A stretch of DNA of 13,268 bases from NCBI GenBank assembly GCA_029974875.1, contig JARKQP010000348.1, forward strand, positions 1 through 13,268, in the 5' to 3' direction. A program made the translations under genes and the position numbers. The stretch comes from Mobilitalea sp. GTDB taxonomy: Bacteria; Bacillota_A; Clostridia; Lachnospirales; Lachnospiraceae. The notes under the pieces are model-generated. The model made no database searches. It had not been told where the DNA came from and was given only the letters and a program-made list of their open reading frames with translations. Shown in pieces: positions 7,076 to 13,268 of this stretch. Position 1 is the stretch's first letter. The number at the start of each line of letters is the position of its first letter.

Positions 7076-8182
7076 ATGAAAAAATTATTAAGTCTTGCGT
7101 TGGCAGTAAGTCTCATAGTTTCTATGCTGGGCGGATGCAGCAATCCACAGAATGGGACTACTAAGCCGGATACCGAAGCGGGAGGAGACCAGGTGCAAGC
7201 AGAGGCGACAAAGGGAGCAGACAAGCCGGTTGTGATACGTGCGGCGGTCATGCCCCAGCAGTTAAGCCTGCCGTTATATTACATCAGCCAGCAGGGATGG
7301 GATGTAGAAAACGGATTTAAGCTGGAGCTTACAACGTTTCAAAGCGGGGCGCCCATGAATGAAGCGTTAGGGGCTGACTTATGGGATGTAGCAACGATTG
7401 GGGCAGCCGGCGTGTTGTCCTGCAGTGTTTATGATGCGGTGCATATTATTTCACATGAGGATAGCTCGGCAGGATTGGATTTTATGGTAAGGGCAGACAG
7501 TGACATTGCGCAGGTTAAAGGATATTTGCCGGATTATCCGGAGGTATATGGAAGTCCTGAGACAATCAAGGGAAAAACCTTCATGTTTCCCATTGGAAGC
7601 GGCCATCATCTGCTGTTGGGTGAATACCTCAATGCCATGGGGCTGAAAGAATCAGATATCAATATGGTCAATATGAACCATGCAGAAGGATACCAGGCAT
7701 TTGTATCCGGTCAAGGGGATTTTTCAGCAACTGCATATCCGACCACTGATGATTATGTGAAGGAGGGCTATGTGTCTGCGGTTAATATGATTTCCGCAAA
7801 ATGCCCCTACTATGACAATATGATTGTCAACCGGAAGTTCTATGAAAAGGCAGAAAATGAAGCAACCTTGGTAGCGCTCCTGACCCAAATGCTGCGGTGC
7901 GCCGATGCATTCCAGGATGATGAGACATTGTTAAATGCTATGGTGGACTGGTATGAAGTTAATGGACAGGAGGTAGATCCGGAGAGCGTCCGCAATCAGG
8001 TTCTGGAACGGCCGTTCCTCACAGTATCTGATTTTACGGGCGCGGATACAACAGCTCCCTTTAAACGTATGGCAGAATTTTTTGCATCAATCGAGAAAAT
8101 TTCTGAGGATGACCTGACTAAGGTATTCGGAAATATTAAACCTGATTTATTAAACAAGGCAATTGAAGCGTATAACAAGTAA
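7076..8182 (+). CDS. ABC transporter substrate-binding lipoprotein, NitT/TauT type
   Basis: The 368-residue protein begins with a lipoprotein signal: MKK, a hydrophobic core, then LGGC (18-21) with C21 as the lipidation and cleavage site. A Gly/Thr/Ala-rich tether follows. The mature part has the periplasmic-binding type II pattern of SsuA/TauA/NMT1-like proteins: VVIRAAVMPQQLSLPLYYISQQGWDVENGFKLELTTF, then DVATIGAAG, then KGKTFMFPIGSGHHLLLGEYL, and FVSGQGDFSATAYPTTDDYV. Such proteins bind small anions such as nitrate, taurine and other sulfonates or sulfate esters, and also some vitamin precursors. The ligand here cannot be read from sequence. It is the first gene of the operon, with AAGGAAGGGG upstream of the ATG, and a hairpin separates it from the permease genes. 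The family call is firm; a sulfate-ester ligand is suggested only by the sulfatase gene. Confidence 0.9.
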   Translation: MKKLLSLALAVSLIVSMLGGCSNPQNGTTKPDTEAGGDQVQAEATKGADKPVVIRAAVMPQQLSLPLYYISQQGWDVENGFKLELTTFQSGAPMNEALGADLWDVATIGAAGVLSCSVYDAVHIISHEDSSAGLDFMVRADSDIAQVKGYLPDYPEVYGSPETIKGKTFMFPIGSGHHLLLGEYLNAMGLKESDINMVNMNHAEGYQAFVSGQGDFSATAYPTTDDYVKEGYVSAVNMISAKCPYYDNMIVNRKFYEKAENEATLVALLTQMLRCADAFQDDETLLNAMVDWYEVNGQEVDPESVRNQVLERPFLTVSDFTGADTTAPFKRMAEFFASIEKISEDDLTKVFGNIKPDLLNKAIEAYNK

Positions 8183-8188
8183 TAAAGA

Positions 8189-8220
8189 TTGAGAGTGCGC
8201 GTGTTATGCAGCACTCTCGA
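8189..8220 (+). promoter_or_regulatory. Intergenic stem-loop between binding protein and permease genes
   Basis: GAGAGTGC (8191-8198) pairs perfectly with GCACTCTC (8211-8218) around a 12-base loop, and T-G and T-A contacts can extend it by two pairs. It starts 6 bases after the stop codon and has no T-run, so it is not a classical terminator. Hairpins at this place in ABC operons commonly protect the upstream message, so that binding protein exceeds membrane components. That role is inferred here. Confidence 0.7.
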
Positions 8221-8244
8221 GCTTTGGAAAGAGAGTAAGCCCAC

Positions 8245-9027
8245 ATGAAGATTAACAAAAAAGTGCGTTTGAAAATCCTGTCTATATTATCCATACTGAC
8301 CTTTCTGGCGGTTTGGCAGCTGTGCACACAGGTTTTGAGGTTGGTGCCGCCGACCTCTCTTCCGTCACCGGGAAAGGTACTGGAAACCTTTGGGGCAAAG
8401 CTGACAGAGACTGCTCCGGACGGCGCCACACTGGGCAGTCATATTATAGTTAGCTTGCAGGTATCCCTGTTGGGTTTCCTGCTGGGATGTATCATAGGAA
8501 TCCCTTTAGGGATCTTGATGGCCTGGTATAAAAAGTTTGATTTATTTGCGAAACCGGTATTTGATTTTGTGCGTACCATTCCGTCAATTGCATGGATTCC
8601 GATTATGATAATTATACTGGGGATTGGAATTTTTGCAAAGGCGGCTATTGTATTTCTGTCGGCATTTATACCCTGTGTCATCAACTCTTATACAGGGATT
8701 AAGGCAACAAAAAACGTACACATATGGGTAGCACAGACCTTTGGCGCATCATGGTCTGCGATTTTGGGGAAGGTTGCAATCCCCACTGCCCTGCCCTATA
8801 TTTTTACCGGTATGAAGGTTTCTTTAAATGCTTCCTGGACGTCCCTGCTGGCAGCAGAGATGCTGGGATCTTCCAAAGGACTGGGCTTCATGATTCAGAT
8901 GGGACGGCTGTTAATCAGGGCAGATGTGGTGGTCGTAGGTATGATTACAATTGGTTTGATCGGATTTATCCTTTCGACAGGCCTGGATCTTCTTGAAGGC
9001 AGATTTGTAAAAGGGGGAGTGCAGTGA
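8245..9027 (+). CDS. ABC transporter permease 1, TauC/SsuC type
   Basis: The 260-residue membrane protein has about six hydrophobic helices (near 12-32, 68-94, 112-132, 133-152, 190-210 and 228-250). The conserved cytoplasmic loop that docks on the ATPase is AQTFGASWSAILGKVAIPTALP (163-184), the EAA-type coupling segment of BPD_transp_1 permeases. VRTIPSIAWIPIMIIILGIG is typical of the TauC/SsuC/NrtB group. The ribosome site (GGAAAGAGAG upstream of 8245) is weaker than those of the neighbours, which fits lower expression than the binding protein. Its stop overlaps the start of the second permease (TGATG), pointing to translational coupling. Presence of two distinct permease genes predicts a heterodimeric membrane channel. 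Confidence 0.93.
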   Translation: MKINKKVRLKILSILSILTFLAVWQLCTQVLRLVPPTSLPSPGKVLETFGAKLTETAPDGATLGSHIIVSLQVSLLGFLLGCIIGIPLGILMAWYKKFDLFAKPVFDFVRTIPSIAWIPIMIIILGIGIFAKAAIVFLSAFIPCVINSYTGIKATKNVHIWVAQTFGASWSAILGKVAIPTALPYIFTGMKVSLNASWTSLLAAEMLGSSKGLGFMIQMGRLLIRADVVVVGMITIGLIGFILSTGLDLLEGRFVKGGVQ

Positions 9028-9794
9028 TGAAAAAACTAAAAAGTGCCCTGTATGGTGTGATTTCATTCGGTGTGCTGCTGCTTTTGTGGCAGCTGGCCAT
9101 TACACTGACGGGGAGCACCCGGTTTCCGACACCGGCGGCAGTCATTGTCCGCTTCTTCCGTTCCATGATTGAACCAATGGGGCCATACCGGCTGTGGGGG
9201 CATGTGCTTTGGAGCTTATCAAGGGTAATGGTAGGATTCTGCACGGCAGCTGCTCTTGGAATTGTCCTGGGACTGACTATGGGATGGTTTGACACGGTGC
9301 GGGCCATTTTCAAACCACTTTTTGATCTGCTCAGACCGATTGCTCCCCTGGCATGGATTCCGTTAGCAATTCTATGGCTGGGAATTGAAGAAAAATCTAA
9401 ATATTTTCTGATATTTATTGCTTCCTTTGTGCCTTTTACGCTGAACGCCTATGCGGGAGCGGTAAAAACAAACAGACAGCTGATTGGGGCAGCCAAGATG
9501 CTGGGAGCCAGTGATGCCCAAATATTTTTCAAAATTGTAATTCCGTCTGCTATTCCCCAGATATTCTCCGGGGCTCAGGTTGCCCTGTCGAATGCGTGGA
9601 TGACCATGCTGGCAGCGGAAATGATTCGCTCCTCTTATGGGATTGGCTGGGTGATTATCGCCGGGCAGCAAGTAAATGACATGCCCCAGATGATTTCGGG
9701 CATGATAGCAATCGGTATAGTTGGATTTCTTCTGGCTACAGGAATGAGGCTGATGGAAAGGAGGCTTTTGGTATGGAACAATCAAGGAAGATAA
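9027..9794 (+). CDS. ABC transporter permease 2, TauC/SsuC type
   Basis: The 255-residue protein is a diverged paralogue of permease 1 with the same helix layout. Its coupling segment is AAKMLGASDAQIFFKIVIPSAIP (155-177), and RPIAPLAWIPLAILWLGI matches the TauC-type core. ATG 9027 is preferred because AGGGGGAG (9012-9019) lies 7 bases upstream; the GTG at 9024, in the same frame, would leave only 4. With ATG the genes overlap by one base. The coupling loops of the two permeases differ enough that each may prefer one of the two ATPases. The last 22 bases overlap the first ATPase gene, whose AAAGGAGG ribosome site lies inside this reading frame (9757-9764). Confidence 0.92.
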   Translation: MKKLKSALYGVISFGVLLLLWQLAITLTGSTRFPTPAAVIVRFFRSMIEPMGPYRLWGHVLWSLSRVMVGFCTAAALGIVLGLTMGWFDTVRAIFKPLFDLLRPIAPLAWIPLAILWLGIEEKSKYFLIFIASFVPFTLNAYAGAVKTNRQLIGAAKMLGASDAQIFFKIVIPSAIPQIFSGAQVALSNAWMTMLAAEMIRSSYGIGWVIIAGQQVNDMPQMISGMIAIGIVGFLLATGMRLMERRLLVWNNQGR

Positions 9795-10546
9795 AGACTC
9801 CTAAGCTTTCCTGCAGGCATGTGTCAAAATCCTTTGCAATAAAAAAATCTGAGTTTCAGGTTTTAGATGATTTATCGTTTGAGGTAGAAGAAAATGAATT
9901 CCTGGTAATATTCGGACCCGGTCAGTGCGGAAAAACGACGCTGCTGTACATGCTTGCAGGCATTGAACCATGTACGGTGGGTAAGATCGTACATAATGAA
10001 AAGGAAATTACAAAGCCGGATCACAGTCGGGCTGTAGTGTATCAGACGATGGCGCTGTTTCCGTGGCTTACGGTATGGGGCAATGTGGAATTTGGGTTAA
10101 AGGTACGGAATGAGGACATAAAGGAACGCAGGAAGCAAGTGCAGCATTTTGTTGACCTGGTGGGACTGAATGGTTTTGAAAAGAGCTATCCCGTCCAGCT
10201 TTCAGGAGGCATGAAGCAGAGAGTCGGAATTGCGAGAGCCTATTGCAGTAACCCGGATGTGCTCCTGATGGACGAACCTTTCGGACATTTGGATGCACAG
10301 ACAAGATATATGATGCAGGAATCACTGGAACAGATATGGAATCAGCAGAAAAGAACCGTAGTGTTTGTGACAAACAATATTGAAGAGGCTTTATACCTTG
10401 CAGACAGGATCATACTGCTCTCCAGTTGTCCGGGAAAAATTACGGCAGAATACAGGATTTCTCTTCCGCGGCCAAGAAATATCATGGATCCGGAGTTCCT
10501 GAAGCTGAGGAAAGAAATCACGAAATATATGGATGAAAACGCATAG
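9773..10546 (+). CDS. ABC transporter ATPase 1, TauB/SsuB type with variant nucleotide-site residues
   Basis: The 257-residue nucleotide-binding subunit contains Walker A GPGQCGKT (48-55), Q-loop Q91, signature LSGGM (143-147), Walker B LLMDE with catalytic E168, and D-loop GHLD (171-174). Two departures stand out. Walker A has GPGQ where the family has GPSG or GPTG, and the switch histidine is Asn (N201 in FVTNNIEEA). Its signature motif is close to consensus (LSGGM versus LSGGQ). The family powers import of nitrate, sulfonates and related anions. It lies 13 bases before a second, different ATPase gene, so a heterodimer is likely. In that heterodimer this subunit would supply the good signature but a weakened Walker A and switch. 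Confidence 0.93.
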   Translation: MEQSRKIKTPKLSCRHVSKSFAIKKSEFQVLDDLSFEVEENEFLVIFGPGQCGKTTLLYMLAGIEPCTVGKIVHNEKEITKPDHSRAVVYQTMALFPWLTVWGNVEFGLKVRNEDIKERRKQVQHFVDLVGLNGFEKSYPVQLSGGMKQRVGIARAYCSNPDVLLMDEPFGHLDAQTRYMMQESLEQIWNQQKRTVVFVTNNIEEALYLADRIILLSSCPGKITAEYRISLPRPRNIMDPEFLKLRKEITKYMDENA

Positions 10547-10559
10547 GAGGAGTGTATAT

Positions 10560-11300
10560 ATGGAGAGACCGGTCAAAATTCAGGTTAAGAATCTTACGAA
10601 GAAGTTTGGAGATCTTTTGGTGCTGGATGACATATCCTTCGACGTGTATAGCGGAGAATTCCTATGCATCGTAGGACCTACAGGATGCGGTAAAACTACA
10701 TTTTTGAATAGCCTTACAAAACTCTATGAACCGACATCGGGCAGTATTTTGTTTAATGGAGAGATAATCGATTTAAAAAAACATAATATCACTTATATTT
10801 TCCAGGAATATTCAGCAATGGAGTGGCTGACGGTAAGGCAAAACGTCAAGTTTGGCTTAGAGATAAAAAAAGATAAAATTGATGTGGACAAAAAGGTAAA
10901 TGATGCAATTGAGCTGGTAGGGCTCAAAGGCTTTGAGGACTATTATCCTAAACAGTTATCCGCCAGTATGCTGCAAAGAGTGGTAATTGCAAGGGCATTT
11001 GCCACACAGCCTGAGCTGCTTCTCATGGATGAGCCATATGGCCAGTTGGATATTAACCTCAGGTTTAAGCTGGAGGATGAAGTAATCAGACTCTGCAAGC
11101 AGACGAACACTACGGTAATTTTTATTACACACAATATTGAAGAAGCGGTTTATCTGGGAGACAGGATCTTGGTATTGACGAATAAACCAACCTCAATCAA
11201 GGAATGTGTGATGGATGATTTTGAACGTCCAAGAGATATTGCGGATCCGGAATTTGTTAAGCTTAGGAACAGGATTACGGATTTAATCAAATGGTGGTAG
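10560..11300 (+). CDS. ABC transporter ATPase 2, TauB/SsuB type with degenerate signature motif
   Basis: The 246-residue subunit has a canonical Walker A GPTGCGKT (39-46), Q-loop Q82, Walker B LLLMDE (153-158) with catalytic E158, and switch histidine H191 (FITHNIEEA). Its signature motif is LSASM (133-137) instead of LSGGQ, which loses both glycines that contact the ATP phosphates from across the dimer. The D-loop is GQLD (161-164). ATG 10560 is chosen because AGGAGGAG (10545-10552) lies 7 bases upstream; an in-frame ATG at 10533 would sit inside the preceding gene without such a site. It pairs with ATPase 1, and the two proteins carry complementary defects. The sulfatase gene follows after 13 bases. 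Confidence 0.92.
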   Translation: MERPVKIQVKNLTKKFGDLLVLDDISFDVYSGEFLCIVGPTGCGKTTFLNSLTKLYEPTSGSILFNGEIIDLKKHNITYIFQEYSAMEWLTVRQNVKFGLEIKKDKIDVDKKVNDAIELVGLKGFEDYYPKQLSASMLQRVVIARAFATQPELLLMDEPYGQLDINLRFKLEDEVIRLCKQTNTTVIFITHNIEEAVYLGDRILVLTNKPTSIKECVMDDFERPRDIADPEFVKLRNRITDLIKWW

Positions 11301-11313
11301 AAAGGAGAAAAAA

Positions 11314-12765
11314 ATGCCATATAACGTATTATGGATTTGCACGGACCAGCAACGGGGAGACACGCTGGGGTGTTATGGGAACCAATTTATTCATACGCCG
11401 AATCTGGACCGCTTGGCTGAAAATGGAGTGCTGTTTGAGCAGGCCTATTGCCAGAATCCTACCTGTACTCCCAGCAGGGCCAGCTTCCTGACCGGGAGAT
11501 ATCCCCGGACGACCAGGTGCCGTCAAAACGGGCAGAGATTCAAAACAGATGAAAAACTGATCAGCCGTATTTTTGATGAAAACGGTTATGTATGCGGATT
11601 GTCAGGGAAGCTCCATTTAAATCCCTGTTCCCCGGCTGTGTGCAAGGCGATGGAAGAGAGGGTAGATGACGGTTATTCCGTGTTTCATTGGTCCCATGGA
11701 GGACATGATGGGTGGGCGACTCACGAGTATTTCCAGTGGCTGAGGGAAAGAGGGCAGCGTTTTCATTCGAGTGATATAGAAGGCTCCAAACTCGTCCAAT
11801 ATGGAATGGATGAGGAATACCATCAGACTACCTGGTGTACGGAAAAGGCAATCAACTTTATAGAGGCTAACGCGGAATATGGAAACCAGTGGATGTTTTC
11901 CTTGAATATCTATGACCCCCATCATCCCTTTGATCCTCCGCGGGCATATCTGGAGCCCTATCTGGAGCGCCTGGATTCTCTGCCTCTGCCAAATTACCAC
12001 GAAGGAGAGCTGGAACAGAAACCATATTTCCAGAAGGTCGATCATAAAGCGGCATACAATAATCATGACTCCAATAATGCGGCCATTGTCTATGACAATA
12101 TGAGCCCGCATGAGCATCGGCTGATGAAAGCATCCTATTATGCGATGGTTGAGCTGATTGACCATCAGGTCGGGCGGCTGATGGATACCTTAAAACGGTT
12201 GGGCCAGCTGGAAAATACCATTGTGATTTTTACGTCCGATCATGGGGAGATGCTGGGAGACCACGGTTTGTATTTAAAAGGACCGTATTTTTATGAGGGA
12301 GCCGTCAGAGTGCCGCTCATTCTGTCATGCCCGGGAGCAATACTGAAAGGGAAAAGGAGCGGGGCATTGGTGGAGCTGATGGATCTTGCACCGACACTGG
12401 TGGAGGCTTGCTCGTTTCCTCCACAGCCACAGATGCAGGGAAAGTCCCTCTGGAGCCTGTTGACAGGAAAGGCTGCGCTTAATGTCCACAAGGAATACGT
12501 CTATTCAGAGTACTATAATTCCATGCCTTGGCACAAGAACCCGACTGCACAGTGTACAATGGTGTATGACGGGCGCTATAAGCTTGTGGCAGTTCACAGT
12601 ACCAATGAAGGAGAATTGTATGACCTAAAGAAGGATTCGGAGGAGAGGAATAATCTGTGGGAATCCCAGGAGGATGTTGGACTCAAGGCAGAAATGCTGA
12701 TGAAGCTTTGCAACGCAATGGCATTTACTGTGGATCCCATGGAGGAGAGAATATCGGACTGGTAA
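11314..12765 (+). CDS. Sulfatase-family hydrolase (Cys-type, cytoplasmic)
   Basis: The 483-residue protein belongs to the sulfatase branch of the alkaline phosphatase superfamily. Visible active-site elements are the N-terminal metal ligands in CTDQQRGDTLGCYGN (D11, with Q12 in place of the commoner Asp) and CTPSRASFLTGRYP (51-64). In the latter, C51 is the residue converted to formylglycine (CxPxR rule). Also visible are GKLH (98-101), DPHHPFD (201-207) and SDHGEMLGDHGLYLKG (308-323, with D309, H310 and K322). There is no signal peptide, so it should act in the cytoplasm on an imported substrate. A Cys-type enzyme in an anaerobe needs an anaerobic maturase (anSME), which is not in this window. 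The ribosome site is AAAGGAG, 6 bases upstream. Related enzymes include aryl- and choline-sulfatases and phosphonate monoester hydrolases; the substrate is unknown. Confidence 0.9.
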   Translation: MPYNVLWICTDQQRGDTLGCYGNQFIHTPNLDRLAENGVLFEQAYCQNPTCTPSRASFLTGRYPRTTRCRQNGQRFKTDEKLISRIFDENGYVCGLSGKLHLNPCSPAVCKAMEERVDDGYSVFHWSHGGHDGWATHEYFQWLRERGQRFHSSDIEGSKLVQYGMDEEYHQTTWCTEKAINFIEANAEYGNQWMFSLNIYDPHHPFDPPRAYLEPYLERLDSLPLPNYHEGELEQKPYFQKVDHKAAYNNHDSNNAAIVYDNMSPHEHRLMKASYYAMVELIDHQVGRLMDTLKRLGQLENTIVIFTSDHGEMLGDHGLYLKGPYFYEGAVRVPLILSCPGAILKGKRSGALVELMDLAPTLVEACSFPPQPQMQGKSLWSLLTGKAALNVHKEYVYSEYYNSMPWHKNPTAQCTMVYDGRYKLVAVHSTNEGELYDLKKDSEERNNLWESQEDVGLKAEMLMKLCNAMAFTVDPMEERISDW

Positions 12766-12780
12766 GAGGAATTGGATTTG

Positions 12781-12843
12781 TTATCATATCGATATGGAAG
12801 GGTGGGTATGCTTTGCAAAGGGCATACCCACTTGGTATGATAA
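12781..12843 (+). terminator. Hairpin terminator-like element after the sulfatase gene
   Basis: GTGGGTATGC (12802-12811) pairs perfectly with GCATACCCAC (12822-12831) around a 10-base loop. The T-run afterwards is poor (TTGGT). Outside it, TTATCATA (12781-12788) is complementary to TATGATAA (12836-12843), giving a second, wider arm. It lies 37 bases after the operon's last stop codon. It is the only candidate end signal before the rRNA promoter, so it probably ends the operon in spite of the weak T-run. Confidence 0.6.
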
Positions 12844-12944
12844 AATGCCGGGAAGCTTTATATGAAAAATGAAAGTTTTTTAATTCAGCTGGATATAGGC
12901 GCAGTGCACCTCATCAGGGAAGTACTTTAACTAGGAGTTGCATG
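12844..12944. other. Gene-free spacer
   Basis: No reading frame with a ribosome site, hairpin or repeat stands out here. It separates the operon-end hairpin from the A-tract region of the rRNA promoter. Confidence 0.6.
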
Positions 12945-13020
12945 AAAAAAGTATAAAAAAGTCATGTTAGAAAAAAAGTTTTAAAAAGTTGTTGACATTC
13001 TCTTTGGGAGATGATATACT
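12945..13020 (+). promoter_or_regulatory. Strong rRNA-type promoter with A-tract upstream element
   Basis: TTGACA (12992-12997) is separated by exactly 17 bp from TATACT (13015-13020), and TGA just before the -10 makes it an extended -10. A-tracts begin at 12945, 12955, 12971 and 12983. The first two are exactly 10 bp apart, and the group resembles an UP element or curved DNA that boosts rRNA promoters. Transcription should start near 13027. It is by far the strongest promoter in the window. Confidence 0.88.
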
Positions 13021-13190
13021 TCATTTTGCTGACGCGGCGAGCCGCTAGGCCAGCGAAAGAGAAAAAAGCCTGCAAGCCTTGAAAATAAAGGGATGCAAGT
13101 GATATGAACCTTGATAATTGAACAGTGAAACAACCCTGAAAATTCTAAAAATATGGGTCTCCCACATGGGATCCAGAAATAGATTTTCAT

Positions 13191-13208
13191 TGATGCCGTA
13201 AGGCATCA
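13191..13208 (+). other. Leader hairpin with GTAA tetraloop
   Basis: TGATGCC (13191-13197) pairs with GGCATCA (13202-13208) around GTAA, a GNRA-type tetraloop. It is a compact, stable hairpin in the presumed pre-rRNA leader. Confidence 0.65.
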
Positions 13209-13214
13209 CGAACC

Positions 13215-13233
13215 GTATCCGTTTAACGGATAC
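13215..13233 (+). other. Leader hairpin
   Basis: GTATCCG (13215-13221) pairs perfectly with CGGATAC (13227-13233) around TTTAA. It lies 6 bases after the GTAA hairpin, so the two could stack. No T-run follows, so it is not a terminator. Confidence 0.65.
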
Positions 13234-13268
13234 ACCACAAAAACAGTAAAGACAGAACAGCTTGCAAT

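Larger units (their letters stand above)
13027..13268 (+). ncRNA. rRNA operon leader, partial (16S expected beyond the right edge)
   Basis: No protein gene fits this transcribed stretch. It opens with a GC-rich hairpin (GCTG 13028-13031 with CAGC 13051-13054, and GCGG/CCGC inside). It contains the string GAACCTTGATAATTGAACAG near 13105-13124, which resembles the leader and spacer sequences next to clostridial rRNA genes. The 16S 5' end itself is not reached. The rRNA reading rests on promoter strength, leader wording as remembered from this group, and absence of any reading frame. Confidence 0.7.

Noticed and set aside
11617..12165. 182-codon minus-strand reading frame inside the sulfatase gene
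   Set aside because: The sulfatase motifs run through this region on the plus strand without interruption; the opposite frame shows no domain or ribosome site.
12657..12872. 71-codon plus-strand frame over the sulfatase end and the hairpin
   Set aside because: It runs through the sulfatase 3' end in another frame and across the terminator-like hairpin, with no family resemblance.
12981..13190. Minus-strand reading frame across the rRNA promoter and leader
   Set aside because: The stretch is explained by a near-consensus plus-strand promoter and structured leader; the translation has no recognisable domain.
1..13268. Mobile element, phage or defence system
   Set aside because: No transposase, integrase, phage structural gene, toxin-antitoxin pair or terminal repeats could be found in any frame.

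Overview
The window looks like a chromosomal segment of a low-to-moderate-GC Firmicute, most likely a clostridial gut-type organism of the Lachnospiraceae. The reasons are AGGAGG-type ribosome binding sites, a YesM/YesN-type two-component pair, a DUF5711-like membrane protein next to a CvpA-like gene, a Cys-type sulfatase, and a right edge that reads as a clostridial rRNA operon promoter and leader. The assignment is an inference from gene content; no rRNA gene body lies inside the window.

Left region (1-3502, + strand): three cell-envelope genes. The first encodes a bitopic protein with an N-terminal domain resembling a metal-less MPN/JAB fold, one membrane helix, a low-complexity Lys/Asp/Thr linker and a C-terminal LysM domain. 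A strong intrinsic terminator follows it. A DUF5711-like single-pass membrane protein and a CvpA-family membrane protein come next and are probably co-transcribed.

Centre (3524-7075): a minus-strand operon encodes a sensor histidine kinase (YesM type) followed by an AraC-type response regulator (YesN type). Its upstream intergenic region (6828-7075) is shared with a divergent plus-strand operon. That region holds three 17-bp direct repeats of the form AGTCAAAAnnTTGATA, which are the best candidates for binding sites of the response regulator.

Right region (7076-12765, + strand): a compact six-gene operon encodes a lipoprotein substrate-binding protein, two different TauC/SsuC-type permeases, two different TauB/SsuB-type ATPases and a cytoplasmic sulfatase-family hydrolase. 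The simplest reading is two-component-controlled import of an organic sulfate ester (or a similar anionic ester) followed by hydrolysis inside the cell. The two ATPases are strikingly asymmetric: the departures from consensus in each protein fall on the same predicted composite ATP site.

Right edge (12766-13268): a terminator-like hairpin, a gene-free AT-rich stretch with A-tracts, a near-perfect promoter (TTGACA, 17 bp, TGA-TATACT), and a leader that ends just before what should be a 16S rRNA gene.
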